Positions 9,296 to 20,115 of a stretch of 64,000 nucleotides of DNA are shown here, in pieces (within the stretch, counting starts at the first letter, position 1; each line of letters starts with the position of its first letter). The notes beneath the pieces are model-generated. The model searched no databases and was not told where the DNA came from. It worked only from the letters and a program-made list of their open reading frames with translations. The translations under genes were made by a program, and so were the position numbers. Location: contig RPFO01000667.1 in assembly GCA_009746045.1 (NCBI GenBank), positions 4,340,862 through 4,404,861 of the forward strand, in the 5' to 3' direction. The DNA is from Mesostigma viride. Lineage: Eukaryota; Streptophyta; Mesostigmatophyceae; Mesostigmatales; Mesostigmataceae.

Positions 9296-12200
9296 TTAGA
9301 CAGATAGACCGACTTGACAGTCAGCATTCATGAGCTTCCTCAGTACATTGTACTGGGCTGGGGCCTTGTGTGGCAGCTTTGTCAATGCATCAGCAGGGTT
9401 CTCCTCGCCAGGGATATGCTTCAAGTCAACCAAACTGGCCAACTCCTTCAGCAACAAATAATCCAGGTCCCGGCTTCTGGCCAGCTGCTTGTGAACAAAC
9501 TGGACCATACCCATGCTGTCTGTTAGCAACAACGTCTCCATCTGCAAGGTCCAAGGGGTAACTGAAGCCAGCTCCAGCATTAACTCCTTTATGTACAAGC
9601 TGGACTGGATCCCCTCGCATATGGCCCTGCATTCTGCCACATCTGAACTGATACAGACCCTCTTCTGCAGTCTGCTGTACCAGCTGAACAAACTTGCCCT
9701 GCTCTGATAAAAAGCAAACAGAGCAGCAGATCTCCCCCTGACCTTGGTAACCTGGCGAGCATCCATGGAACTGTCAACAAAGATCTCCAAGGTGATAGGC
9801 TGGGCAAAGTCAATCCCAGACAAAATCAGATCAGGGGTACTCTCCACCAATCGGGCTATGACTCGAGGCTTCTCATCCTCAAGCACCTCATCAGGCATTC
9901 TGCTATGGACCATCAAAGACGGACCACAGATGCTGGCAAACCAGGCCCACATGCCTCTCAACTCAGGTCCTGCAGCCTGGGTGATCTTCTCTGGCAAGGC
10001 CTTCACAATGGTCTGTTTATAATCTCCTCCAGCCTGAAGCCTGATACTCCACTCCCCATCCCTCCTGAACAGGGTAGCCTGCATTCCACAGAACACTACA
10101 GGCTTGTTGGGCTCCTGCCACAGCTCCTTGCCCAGTGAAAACTTGCCACTGATGACAGGAATAAACTTCTTCAGCCAGGTCGTGGGGGCTAGCAAATGCA
10201 GATCATCTCCATGCAAACTAGCATACACTGGCAGACCCTCCCATTGGGCCAGCAGCAAACAGGGATCAACTGAAGACACTCTCAAGCCACACTCACTGAT
10301 CAGAGCTTCCTGCAGCGTGAGTCTCCAGATGATTGGGCTCGACCTGAGTCCTTCCAGGCCCTTCAGAATAACCAGGAATTGTTGATGCAGCTCCAGCTTC
10401 CAGATGGCAGGCACCTCAACACAGTAAGGCTCATCCTGCTTCCACACCCTCCTGGCCACTTCTGGATCAGATTTTAAAAATGCCCTCTTGAAGTCCAGCA
10501 GCACTGATGACATAGCTGCTCCCCTGTTCAGCAACCCCACGTAGAGACATAGCAAAATTCTCCATGTGTCGTGTAGCATCCCTGGCGTGTACAGCTCCTC
10601 TCCTGGCAGACTCCCCGTGCCGTGATACTCATTCAGGACAGGCCTGACATGGGGCACTGATACCTCATCCACAACCTTCCTCTTCAGCACAAATCTCAAA
10701 GCAAGCTTCCTTGATGCTGGGGGACGTCTGTCTGTTGGTGCAGCACACTCAAACTGCAACCACTCCTCCAATGCCTTGGAGAAGGCGAGCTTCCAAGCCT
10801 CAAACAAAGTAGGCGAGCTCATCTCTTGGACCAGCTGGTCATATGTCAAAGGAGAGTGTGCAGCAAGGCTCCTGTGAGTTATGCCAATACTGCTGGGGTG
10901 CAACACAGCTGGAATCACCAAACTGGCTGCTGGGGGCACCTCCCCTTCATCCCATTTTACACCCTTGACCGGCTTGGCCCTGCACCTGACTGGAAATGTT
11001 GTCCTGAAATTTTCTAGGGGAATCATCCCCCAGCCATCTCTTCTCAGAGCTGTAGCTCTGATAGAAATCCCAGGATTGCCCAGAAAATTCTGACCCAAAA
11101 TCACAGGGCCATCATAGTCCTCTAGGACAAGGAAGGTCACATCCACACCCATGACAGGGGCAGTAACCTCTCCCAACACCCTTAGATGCGTCCTACCACT
11201 GAAATCAGACACCCAGGGGCAACTTGGTTCTCCGACCAGCAGTTCTCCTGTATGCTGAGGTCCCATGACAGAAACCTGTGCATTGGTATCTATCTCCATG
11301 GCAGCTACCTCAGGTTCATCCAACTGGACAAGCTTGGACACCTTAGGCTCCTTCTTGGCTCTTTGCAAAGCCTGTACAATATCTGATAGACGCACACCCC
11401 TAGGCCTGGTGTCGGGCCGTTCCGGAGGTGCAGCCTGTCCGCCTGCTTGCCCAACCACCGTATGTGAAGGTACCCCAGGGGCCGGGCCAGGGTCACCCTG
11501 AGGGCTCGATACAGCTGTAGCACCCTGATCAGGAAGCTCCACGTCACCCCCGCCTTGTACACCAACGGGCACCTGGAAGAGGTCTCCTTGATTACCTCCC
11601 CGGGGACGGATCTTTGACCAGGACAGACGGTGCACTGCTTGGGAGCCATCAATGGCCACCCAGCACTTATGGCCAGCGGCTTCTACTCGGGTCACCACCC
11701 CATCATGCCAGCTGCCACGTTTCCCTGGAAAGCTTGGTTCCTTCCACACAACAACCTGTTGTCCAACGTTAGGTTCTAGGACACTCCAGCCCTTGTCTTT
11801 CTGCCTCAGCTTGAGGAACTTGGCCTCTAGCTTCTCCTTCCATGCCTGCTCAGCATCAGCTGGCAGCATCCTGGTATGCAGCATAAGAGGATTGATGGCA
11901 ATGTCACCAAAGAACATGGGAGTCCTGAGGTTCAGCCTATCCTCCACAGAACGTAGCCATGCAGATGTCACAATGGCAGATGACGTCCTTGGAATCCTCT
12001 CCACCAGCAGCACAGTCTTGATCTCTTGGATGGCTCTCTCCACCACCCCTTGCTGGCCGTGGCTCTCCCTGGGTGTAATCAGCAACTCTGGAAACTCTGG
12101 CAGGTTCTCACAGCACTCAAACTGAATGTCACACTGCAACAACTCCAACCCAGGGTACCTGCTCCTTGTCAACTTCAGAGCAGCAATCAATGTAGGCTTC

Positions 12201-12757
12201 TCCATGTCAGGCAGGATCTCTAGGGTCTTGTACTTGGTATATCTGTCCACTGCCACCAGCAGCTTCAAACCCCTGATTCTCTGAATATCTACCTGCACAT
12301 GGCCTGGCTGCAAAATAGGAGTCCTGGCATGAGACTGCTTGGGCTTTCTAGCAACTAGCCTGCACTTGCAAGCTTGAGCAACCTGTTGGCAGATGGAGTA
12401 CAACTCACTTCCTCCCAGCCGTCTAGCAACTTGCAAAGACTGAGCTGCATGGCCAAACATGGTATGCAACCTTGAGGCAATGTCATACAAGAGAGAAAAT
12501 CTTTTATTGTCATTATTAGCACTCAAGGTATGTACAGATCCCTTATGTACAGGAGGCACCAGGGTCGTGCCTGTCAGACTGTCTCCAGCCCTATCCTCAT
12601 CCTGACCATCCTGTGCCAGTCCTGCACGGTCAGAATGCTTCTGAGATCCACCTGGGTCCACATCACCAGGTCCTACCTCAGGCTCAGCACCGCCATGGCG
12701 GGCACGTTGGCGAGTAACCACTGCAGCTACAGCTGGCATACTCTCTGTGGTAACCAA
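9296..12757 (-). CDS. Copia-like Pol polyprotein with order IN-PR-RT-RH
   Basis: An intact 1153-residue ORF. Residues 98-132 form the integrase HHCC module (H98, H103, C130, C132). The integrase core has D157, D210 and E240 (GVVERAIQEIK), so the second Asp and the Glu are only 29 residues apart instead of the usual 35. Residues about 485-565 look like a retropepsin: MEIDTNAQVSVM (catalytic D490-T491, with Asn where DTG has Gly) and PVILGQNFLG. Reverse transcriptase follows at about 635-870, with LLDFKRAFL (D755) and LHGDDL (850-852), where most Copia elements have YVDD. RNaseH lies at about 1010-1130, with IFVDSS, SDVAECRAI and LLTDS, ending ENPADALTK. All catalytic acids are present, so activity is plausible. 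Gag is encoded just upstream in a different frame and ends at 12886. Confidence 0.9.
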   Translation of the reverse strand: MVTTESMPAVAAVVTRQRARHGGAEPEVGPGDVDPGGSQKHSDRAGLAQDGQDEDRAGDSLTGTTLVPPVHKGSVHTLSANNDNKRFSLLYDIASRLHTMFGHAAQSLQVARRLGGSELYSICQQVAQACKCRLVARKPKQSHARTPILQPGHVQVDIQRIRGLKLLVAVDRYTKYKTLEILPDMEKPTLIAALKLTRSRYPGLELLQCDIQFECCENLPEFPELLITPRESHGQQGVVERAIQEIKTVLLVERIPRTSSAIVTSAWLRSVEDRLNLRTPMFFGDIAINPLMLHTRMLPADAEQAWKEKLEAKFLKLRQKDKGWSVLEPNVGQQVVVWKEPSFPGKRGSWHDGVVTRVEAAGHKCWVAIDGSQAVHRLSWSKIRPRGGNQGDLFQVPVGVQGGGDVELPDQGATAVSSPQGDPGPAPGVPSHTVVGQAGGQAAPPERPDTRPRGVRLSDIVQALQRAKKEPKVSKLVQLDEPEVAAMEIDTNAQVSVMGPQHTGELLVGEPSCPWVSDFSGRTHLRVLGEVTAPVMGVDVTFLVLEDYDGPVILGQNFLGNPGISIRATALRRDGWGMIPLENFRTTFPVRCRAKPVKGVKWDEGEVPPAASLVIPAVLHPSSIGITHRSLAAHSPLTYDQLVQEMSSPTLFEAWKLAFSKALEEWLQFECAAPTDRRPPASRKLALRFVLKRKVVDEVSVPHVRPVLNEYHGTGSLPGEELYTPGMLHDTWRILLCLYVGLLNRGAAMSSVLLDFKRAFLKSDPEVARRVWKQDEPYCVEVPAIWKLELHQQFLVILKGLEGLRSSPIIWRLTLQEALISECGLRVSSVDPCLLLAQWEGLPVYASLHGDDLHLLAPTTWLKKFIPVISGKFSLGKELWQEPNKPVVFCGMQATLFRRDGEWSIRLQAGGDYKQTIVKALPEKITQAAGPELRGMWAWFASICGPSLMVHSRMPDEVLEDEKPRVIARLVESTPDLILSGIDFAQPITLEIFVDSSMDARQVTKVRGRSAALFAFYQSRASLFSWYSRLQKRVCISSDVAECRAICEGIQSSLYIKELMLELASVTPWTLQMETLLLTDSMGMVQFVHKQLARSRDLDYLLLKELASLVDLKHIPGEENPADALTKLPHKAPAQYNVLRKLMNADCQVGLSV

Positions 12758-12885
12758 GCTTGCCCCATCGTGTCCAATAGGCTCTTCACTAGAGCATGGG
12801 GCTGCCCCTCACTGCCGTCACTAGCAGCTACATTACACACCCCTGGGGGCACCCTCCAGGGTTCAGGGATGTGTGCAGGCTCAAG

Positions 12886-14060
12886 TCAATGATCAGCAGC
12901 CTTGCCCTTGCCCTTATCCTGGGATGGACCAGCCTTGTCCTTGCTGCCACCCTGAGCTGGCTTGCTCTGACCTTCCTGCCTCAGGTACGAGGGACACTCA
13001 TTCCTGAAGTGACCCTTCCCTGGCAGAAATAACATTCCACCTGACTGATGTCCCGTGAGGTCCCACTGCTGGGCCCAGCCTTGGGAGGACCACCCACCCT
13101 CTTGAAGTCAAACTGGGACTGTGGATGTCCCGACTTCGGCGGGTCCCCCGTCCAGCCCTTCTGTCACGCCCCCTCCTGGACCTTCCTCGACCCCTTGAAG
13201 AGGTCTCAGGCCCTCTCGAGGACGCTGGGCCCCCGTGGCCCGATCCCCTCATGGACTTAACCGCAGGTTCAGCTGGCCTCCTCGTCCCTTGACGAGGGCG
13301 CTTACCACCTACGTACTTGCCGCTGAAACACTCATACAACTGGTCCGTCATGGCTGCCCAGCCATGGACCTGTCGCATGTGGATGGTCACATTATCCATG
13401 GTGACCGGATCCAGCTGCAGCGACTTGAGAAAGTCGCCCATGGCCATCCGATCTGCAACGAAGAACCCTTGGCCATGGCGTCCTCCCTCAGCTTGACGAA
13501 GTCTTCAAAGGCGTGGACCACTAGCTGCCCCTTGATGGGCTTGTAGTCCAGGTATTCTTGCTTCAGGTGGGACCCATCTATGGTCCTCTTGTCACTCAGG
13601 AACACCCTGAGTCGCGTCATAAACGCCGCCCAGGTGTCCCCCGCCGTGTCGCTCCCGAACAAACTTGAACAGCCGCCTCGCCGACTGCCTTATGTAGGCA
13701 CTAGACGCCAGGATGCGAAGCTTGTCACCGGTGTATATCTCCGTGTACAAGTTCATGTCCTCTAACATCCTCTCAGCGTCCCGGGGCTGCCAATTGTCCT
13801 TGATGGACTGAAACTGGCCTAGCACCGCGTACCCCTCAGCACGGTCGGTCGCTTAGGCGCCGCTTGATCTGCGGCTGGCGCGTTCTGACCGCCCTGCGAT
13901 CCTTGGCTCTGATCATCTGGCACGCAGCCTGGTCTCCCAGCGCCTGGCCGTCCCCGCGTCCATCGCGTCCATCGCGTCCATCGCGTCCATCGCGTCCATC
14001 CATCCCAGCGCCGCGCGCCAAAGCCCACCGCGCTTGTTGGTCAATAGCTCCCTCACTCAT
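12886..14060 (-). pseudogene. Gag of Copia-like element 1 (frameshifted)
   Basis: Gag packages element RNA into cytoplasmic particles. Reading starts at ATG 14060 (MSEGAIDQQARW). A 9-bp tandem repeat follows, then a conserved Gag body spread over three frames (for example LGQFQSIKDNWQPRDAERML, then LRVFLSDKRTIDGSHLKQEY, then DFLKSLQLDPVTMDNVTIHM), an Arg/Gly-rich stretch, and a CCHC zinc knuckle (CYFCQG, then KGHFRNEC) split by a one-base deletion near 13020. It stops at TGA 12886-12888. At least three frameshifts are needed. No protease motif lies between the knuckle and the integrase of the next ORF, which matters for the domain-order finding. Confidence 0.75.
13959..14007. repeat. 9-bp tandem repeat CGTCCATCG inside Gag
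   Basis: About five tandem copies encode Asp-Gly-Arg or Arg-Trp-Thr repeats, depending on the frame. A shorter TCGCTG repeat lies at about 14209-14230. Confidence 0.85.
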
Positions 14061-14099
14061 GATGGCCTCTGTTCAGATCTGCTACAGCCAGCCAAGTGG

Positions 14100-15157
14100 C
14101 CAAGCAGCAATTAAAGCAATATAAGCTACTGAACAAGAAAGGAAAATGCCAAGTGTTACCACTCAGGCAAGACCACCACGGTCCCCGCGGGCGTCCTGGT
14201 TCTCCTTGTCGCTGTCGCTGTCGCTGTCGCTCACAAATCAGCTCTGGCACCCTGCTACCGCTGCGCCGTCGTCGACCCGCTGTCGGCCCGCGATGACAGC
14301 GTCGTCACCGTTAGTGTAGTAGACAGGTGACAACCCGTCGTTGGCACCCCGCGGATTGTATCTTGGCACCTCGTGGTCGCCAAGTCCTCGTCGCCTAGCC
14401 CAGCGACCCCCACTGCTCCCACCTCAAGGTCACTATCGTAACCAAGAGGGGCAAACTCTTCCCAACGCGTCACACGAACGCGAAGGGTTGGGGCAGTTCC
14501 TGAAAAGGAACTTCCTCGCTCCGGAAACCTGCCGACTCGTGCCGCACGCTGTCCTCCGGTGATGGCTTCCGCTCGCCCCGACCTCTGCAAGCCGCCTGTA
14601 GCGCTCCGCTCCGCGTCGTTCACGTCGAACTGGTCCCGCTGCAACACCCTCGTCGCCGATTACGCCTGCGAACGTACGTGGTACACCCGCACCCGCTGCT
14701 GCCGGCACGAACTCGTGTCGCACCGCACCAGCTGCTCCGCAGCTCTCCTCGCCTGCCGCCAACTCCGCACGCACCCGCTCAACTAAGCTGTAATCACCGT
14801 CTGGATGCCGACCAAACCGTGAAGCTCTTGCTCGATGTCGTCGATGCTCCGGTGCTCCGGAATGACGATGGTTTGGACGTGCTGCAGAATTCGCTCCCAA
14901 TCCTCGACCTGGTCGTCGACGAATTGCACGAAGCTGCGATTAACAGGCGGACGATCTGCAAGCAATAAAGATAAATCTCGAACGACACGACGCAATTCAG
15001 GCGAAATGAACCCCAGCAGACTGCCGAAACCGGAAATTCTGCTGCCGTTGTTCTTCCTGCACCATTCACCACCGGACGAGCTTCTCGCGTCGTCAACGCT
15101 GCACGCAGCAAACAGCAACGACCCTCCTGGCCGTTCCGTGAGACTGCTTGTAATTTG
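14100..15157 (-). other. Leader region of Copia-like element 1
   Basis: About 1 kb between the 5' LTR and Gag. It contains charged open frames in different phases on the minus strand, including one with SPELRRVVRDLSLLLADRP and RSFVQFVDDQVEDWERILQH, which reads as amphipathic and helical. A matching position in the second element (54.3-55.5 kb) holds a coiled-coil-like frame, so the family may carry an additional pre-Gag protein. No known domain is recognised. I saw no clear tRNA primer-binding site next to the LTR. Confidence 0.5.
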
Positions 15158-15847
15158 AGTTAACGTTTTAAAACGCAATGTGAAGGATATGGTTGCAATG
15201 CAGCAATGTGTGAATATGGTTGGAAACGGAGCTTTGTTAAAATTGGATAATGTTACAGCGCTCACACACTTGAGGCTTGTACACGCGTTTGCCAAGTCAA
15301 GGCAACACACGTGAGGCGGGCTCGCAAGAGATGCCCAATTGGCACTGGCCTATTCTTTATATACTTGTGCACTGTGCTTGCTAGTCCTGAGCAGCCTAGG
15401 AGGCCTGCTCAGTAATAACACTCCCGGTACAGTATTCACTACCTCATGTACAGCGCCCAGTTCCTATACAGTAGGTCTGCCATACAGGTACAGTGACCAC
15501 AGAGCACAGTCCACAGTGACTATTGCATCTGCACCTAGAAGTCCAGGACTAAGCCTGCGGTACCAACAGACCAAAGGTTCCTATTTCCTGCGTACGACGT
15601 ATTAATCCAATACCGTCGTAGGTTCAGCACCTAATTCCTGTCAGCCCAGGAATTACTGTCGACCCCATATGTCGTCGGCAAATATTCACGTCCGACTTAG
15701 AAGAACAGCCGGCTCGCGCTCGCGCGCGACCGGGAAGTCGGAACGCCATAACTTTCTTGATACTTGTCGGAATGAACTCGTTCCGGTGCCGCTGGAATCG
15801 CAGAGATATGCCGAATCAGGAACACGCCGATGCGCTTGGCGTTAACT
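15158..15847 (-). repeat. 5' LTR of Copia-like element 1
   Basis: Partner of 7855-8548, starting AGTTAACG and ending CGTTAACT. On its right it abuts, without any duplication, a plus-strand Gypsy Gag that has lost its N-terminus. Confidence 0.9.
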
Positions 15848-16789
15848 GATGCCTGCCTTCAAGAATGTATACCCAAGCTGCACGCGGACATGAAACCGCG
15901 AGAGGTTGACGAATGGGGGCGCATGTGGCAACAGCAGCATACCGTCTGGTGCAACCACCACAGTTGGGAACTTGCCACCTGCGATCTGATCCCGCATGTT
16001 GTCAACACCTGCATGGATCCTTCGGTGGTGAGCATCCTGAACTGTGAGAGCATCGCATCCCAGTCGTACCCGCAAACCGTGGAGGAGTTGATGGACCGGG
16101 TGCGCCGCAAGCTAGTGCCCCCAGATGCGGTAATCCACGAGCGACTCGCCTTCGGCAAGCTGCGCCAGGGGACCACTCTGTATCGCGAGTTCCTGTCCAA
16201 GTTTGAGTCCAACGCCGCCTACCTGACAGACATGACCTGGTACGAGTACAAGATCCGGTTCATTGAGGCCCTCAGTCCCGAGCTGCAGGATGAGGTACTG
16301 AAGCACTACGCTGAGGTCCCCTGGGATGAGTGGGATATCCTGAAAATCCAGCGGTATCTTCTGCAGGTGGCCGACGTCGTGGCTCGCGGGCGCGCACCAT
16401 CGGTGCGTCGTTTCTTCCGATCAGGTCCCCCGCACGACGGCGAGGAGAACGATGACTCCCCCGATGACCTGGAGGACGGGAGCGCTGACCATGGCCTCAA
16501 CGCCATCGACGCGAGTAAAGCCCGTTGCTTCATGTGCTTTGAGGTGGGTCACCTCAGGCGCGACTGTCCCAAACTCCGTAGCAGGCACGCTGGACGTGGC
16601 ACGGGGGAGACCGAGCCCAGGTTTTCAGGCCCGGTGTTCGGCAGTCGCCCGGACTCCTCCGGCCCAAGGGATAAGCCCCGCAACGCGGACGAGCGGGCGC
16701 CAGCAGACCCGGCAGTTCACGACTCAGCACCAGCAGCCGCGGCCGCCAGCGATGAGTTCTACCAAGGGCGTGCTGCGCGCGGTCAATGA
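15848..16789 (+). pseudogene. Ty3/Gypsy Gag, N-terminally truncated
   Basis: The open frame runs out of the neighbouring LTR (nominal start at 15830), so the true Gag start is lost. Visible are a retrotransposon Gag (capsid-like) body with LAFGKLRQGTTLYREFLSKF and MTWYEYKIRFIEALSPELQD, an acidic stretch, and one CCHC zinc knuckle (CFMCFEVGHLRRDCP: C-x2-C-x4-H-x4-C) at about residues 231-245. The tail is Pro/Ala/Arg-rich. A protease in a second frame follows at once, as usual for Gypsy gag-pol. Its orientation is opposite to the Gypsy integrase remnant at 5976-7854, although both could come from one family. Confidence 0.85.
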
Positions 16790-17720
16790 GGTCGAGGCTC
16801 ACCGACTAGCCTCCGGACAGCGTGCGACCTTTGAGTCACCAGCAGTGGCCGGTTACGAGTTTGCCGCTGGGAAGTATACTATAATAATATTATTATATTA
16901 GTATATTTAATTAATAATTATATTTTTATAATATGTTCACTCCGGCCGGTGCGCTTTTCCAGTCCTAGTGGCTGGCCACCTTAGCCATTCTGAGAATGCC
17001 CACCTGTATATAGGGCAAGGGGGGGTGTCTGTTTTGCCCCACATCTGTACCAAGTACCAAGGGTGCATTGGTCCTGCACAGTAGCAGGTCACCCTGTTAT
17101 CATGATGTCAGTAGTACGAAGGGTGCATTGGTCCTGCACCGTAGCAGGTCACCCTGTTATCATGCTATCAGCAGTAAGGGGGGTGTTTGGAATCATACAC
17201 TGACCCCATGCATAGACGCCGTTGGCGGTAATGGGAAATTACTATTAGGCGTCTAGCACTAGTGGTTTTATATAGGGTACCGTTGGCGGTAATGGGATAT
17301 TTTATATATGAGAATGTAATAACATATTCAGACACGGCCAACCAACCGTCATGGATGTCAAGTTTTTGGTCATTCATCAACGCGGCACTGGTGCGCCGGC
17401 TGGGCCTGACTGACGCCCAGCCCCCACACCGGACGGCCGTGCATCTGACCCACTCGGATGGTCGCCAACACCAATCGCCCGGTCTGGCAGATATCAAAGG
17501 TGTGCTGCAAGGCACCCCGTTCGACCTGGCTGCGACCATCGCACCGCTGGGCGCAGCGGACATCATCATTGGGCTCGACTTTGGACGCGCAGGATGTGGA
17601 CATTCGCGTGCGCCGGCGAGTGGTTTGGTTTCCCGATGGTTCCTTTTGGTGCCCTGACAGCGAGTATAGGGCACATAGCATTACACACGAGCGCCCGGCG
17701 GTCCAGCATCCTTGACTCAT
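16745..17720 (+). pseudogene. Gypsy aspartic protease, split by an insertion
   Basis: The N-terminal side (NEVEAHRLASGQRATFESPA) ends at about 16875. The C-terminal side resumes at about 17344 with FINAALVRRLGL, continues through APLGAADIIIGLDF (the retropepsin I-I-G-x-D-F strand) and, after a frameshift near 17585, DAQDVDIRVRRRVVWFPDGS. The block between them removes the catalytic DSG position. Retropepsins cut Gag-Pol; this copy cannot be functional. Reverse transcriptase is not found downstream. Confidence 0.7.
16876..17343. mobile_element. AT-rich insertion with 60-bp tandem duplication
   Basis: About 470 bp interrupt the Gypsy protease. The first 60 bp are almost pure A/T. A 60-bp unit is tandemly duplicated (17054-17113 and 17114-17173, about 93% identical), and CGTTGGCGGTAATGGGA occurs twice (about 17219 and 17281). 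I cannot classify it, and no target duplication is clear. Confidence 0.5.
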
Positions 17721-17972
17721 TGGCAGTAATTGGACGATCGCGTGGACGCGTCGTCCCCGGGGGAAGGGGAGGGGTCGCAGGGCGTATGAAACCAGATGGC
17801 GACTAATAATACCATATACTTCTTTACTATTCCTACCTTTCATATACTAAGTACTTGTACTGGTCCACTACACTTCTTTATGATACCATACTCTTCTTAA
17901 TTATATCTAGCTCCTGTATGATCGGCACGGTTCGGCTTTGGATCGAGCCGGCCATCTATGTAGGAATCCACC

Positions 17973-18080
17973 GCAGCCGCGCGTGGATCCGACGACCCTT
18001 CTACTGCCATGCCAGGGATCGATGCGCAGCCGCGCGTGGATCCGACGACCCTTCTATACTGCCATGCCAGGAATCTATGC
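17973..18080. repeat. 53-bp tandem duplication
   Basis: GCAGCCGCGCGTGGATCC and the following bases are repeated once after 53 bp, with a few changes. The region 17.72-18.14 kb otherwise holds nothing I recognise. Confidence 0.75.
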
Positions 18081-18141
18081 GCCAGCGTGCGGATATTATA
18101 TATTTTTTATACTCTCTATTTTCTATATTATATATTTTCAT

Positions 18142-18712
18142 TGAGAATGATAGATTACGGAGGTGAGATAGGCATGCAACATAAGGAAAAAACCGATGAC
18201 TGGGAGAATAACCCTGAAGAAATTAATAGTAATCTGACACAGACATCCAAGGATCACGCCAGCGGCACAAGGTACAACTAACTAGACATCACAAAACTAC
18301 ACGCAGCAACAGCGCTGCCGGCCCACCATGCAGGCCTGGAAGGAATCTAGACCGCGTGGGTCGCGACAAAGTCGGCCCGGGTGCGGCGGAATAACACATC
18401 AGCCACGGTGCGAGTGAGGGCGAGTGACAGACGCTGCCGCCAATACGAGGACCACGTGCGGGCCGACCACGGGGCGGTCTGACCCTCGAGGTCGAGGCGG
18501 TCTTCACGGCGCTGGCAGCACTCGTGGAAAAACTCCGCTGTCTTGGGGCCCATGGCCCCGAACTCCTCAAGGACAAAGGGGATGACCCGGTGGGGCCCCA
18601 CATTGCCGTAGGAGGCAAACTTGTCGCGCTCAGCCACAGCGGCAGCAGCGCCGGCATCCACAGCCGCCCGGAGGATGTGGCGACCGGAAAGCGGCCGAGC
18701 CACGGAGACATT
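18142..18712 (-). pseudogene. Non-LTR retrotransposon 3' fragment (family B), ORF2 C-terminus and 3' UTR
   Basis: The coding part (18347-18712) reads VARPLSGRHILRAAVDAG, then GPHRVIPFVLEEFGAMGPKT, then TWSSYWRQRLSLALTRTVAD and stops. This resembles the region behind reverse transcriptase in algal and protist LINE ORF2 proteins. It carries no catalytic motif, so the call rests on resemblance plus its repetition elsewhere (53131-53485 and 61927-62124). The 3' UTR ends at the left in TTGAGAATGATAGATTACGG, shared with 38424-38490 and 53131 onward. It is 5'-truncated at 18712. Confidence 0.6.
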
Positions 18713-20105
18713 ATATATTTTCTCCATGCTATATTCTCTATATGGGATAATCTGCAAGTGGTGGTGGGCTTGAACGGGTCGTCCCGAAGAGGACCACGTC
18801 AGGCACTTGAGCAGCACCGCATGTGCACATGGTCCTGGCCTTTTTGGACATGGGCTCACCGGATGCTTGATGATTCTACTACTAAGGCGTCCGTACCGAG
18901 GCATCTCCGCGCGGGATGCCGGATTCGGCAGCGAGTGCCAGCGACCCCAGGCTACGGCCTGACTGCACGTCGCGTCCCGCGAGACCAACGGACGCGGAGT
19001 CCCATGGCATGGCTGCAGCGGCCAAGTATTATTATAGGGAGCCTTCCGGATGGCGGCTATGAGTCACGGCTCCCTGACTTCCTAGCGCGTGAGGGACGTG
19101 CTTGGCTTCTCGTGCACCTGCACGTGATTAATTTCACCAGTGCGGCACGGTGCATGGAGACGGCACGGTGCATGGAGGCTGTTGCAACCCCGATGCGACT
19201 GGGCGATCAGGCAGGGCGGAGCCTGTACTGAATCGTGGTCGGCCGGCAAACAGATGTACAGCACCTTGTTGAATTGTCGGTAGCCAACCAATTGGCTACC
19301 TCGGCATTGAGTCGACGCCTAGCTGGGTCAGGGCACTCCCGGGCTCGAGTACCGTGCATGCAGGGCGCGCTCGCGTCCGCCGCGACTGTCGGGAGTAAGG
19401 GCCCCCGGGGCTGCAAGCATATGCGGGCACGGTGCAGTTGCATGGCGACAGCACGTACTGCCGGCAGTAGTGGTGGATGACCCAGCCGGTCGTGGTTGCA
19501 CTGGTTGCACTGGTGCCGGTCGTGGTTGCATCAGAAGCAGGTGGCAGTGTCAGGTCATTGTCTCACCGCCTCAACAGTGCGCGTACGTGCATGGTGCCGA
19601 TGCCACATGAGGTGGCGCTGTCGCCCCGCAGACTGCCGGTGTCCGAGTAACACCCGGTATCACTGCATTGGGCCGGTACATCCGCTCTGAGCGGACCCGG
19701 CGCTGACGCGCGCTGAGCCATGGCAGAGCACTGAGGTACATGAGACGTGCGGGATCTGGCCGTCGAGGGCGAGTCACGGGGACTGTAGTAACGGCGACCC
19801 GAGACTGAGAGGCAGGCAGGATCGAGCTGCTGGAGTCTGAGCACCTAGTCACTGCCCGCGACCCTGTGCATGGCTACCATCGCACAGTGTTCGCGTCCCT
19901 CCTGTGGGCTGAGCCCGGTAGGGAGTTGTTCCTTGCATCACTGGTGGAGGCCGATCGAGCGTGATTTGCAAGTGGCTCGTGTCCGCGCGCCTACGAGGTT
20001 GCATGGATGAGGGACTCAGAGCAGGGCGTTCCATGTGCATGGCGGGCGGGCTGTGTGGGCTTCAAAATGTACTATACCCCATGGCCATGCAATGGTACAG
20101 GGGTG
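18713..20105. other. No recognised gene
   Basis: Open frames occur on both strands, but none shows a domain. Small direct repeats are present (GGCACGGTGCATGGAG twice near 19143-19180; CCGGTCGTGGTTGCA twice near 19481-19532). Confidence 0.5.
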
Positions 20106-20115
20106 CACTAGGAAC

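Larger units (their letters stand above)
7855..15847 (-). mobile_element. Copia-like LTR retrotransposon 1 (complete length)
   Basis: Two direct repeats of 694 and 690 bp (7855-8548 and 15158-15847) bound a minus-strand interior with a leader region, Gag, and one intact Pol ORF of order IN-PR-RT-RH. On the minus strand a purine tract (AAGAAAAGAAAGGATTGG) sits directly before the LTR at 7855-8548, which makes that the 3' LTR and 15158-15847 the 5' LTR. Both LTRs begin AGTTA and end TAACT. The five bases outside each end (CTGAC left, GATGC right) do not match, and the flanks are unrelated Gypsy pieces in opposite orientations. The element is therefore probably a recombination product, or was rearranged after insertion. 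Confidence 0.88.
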
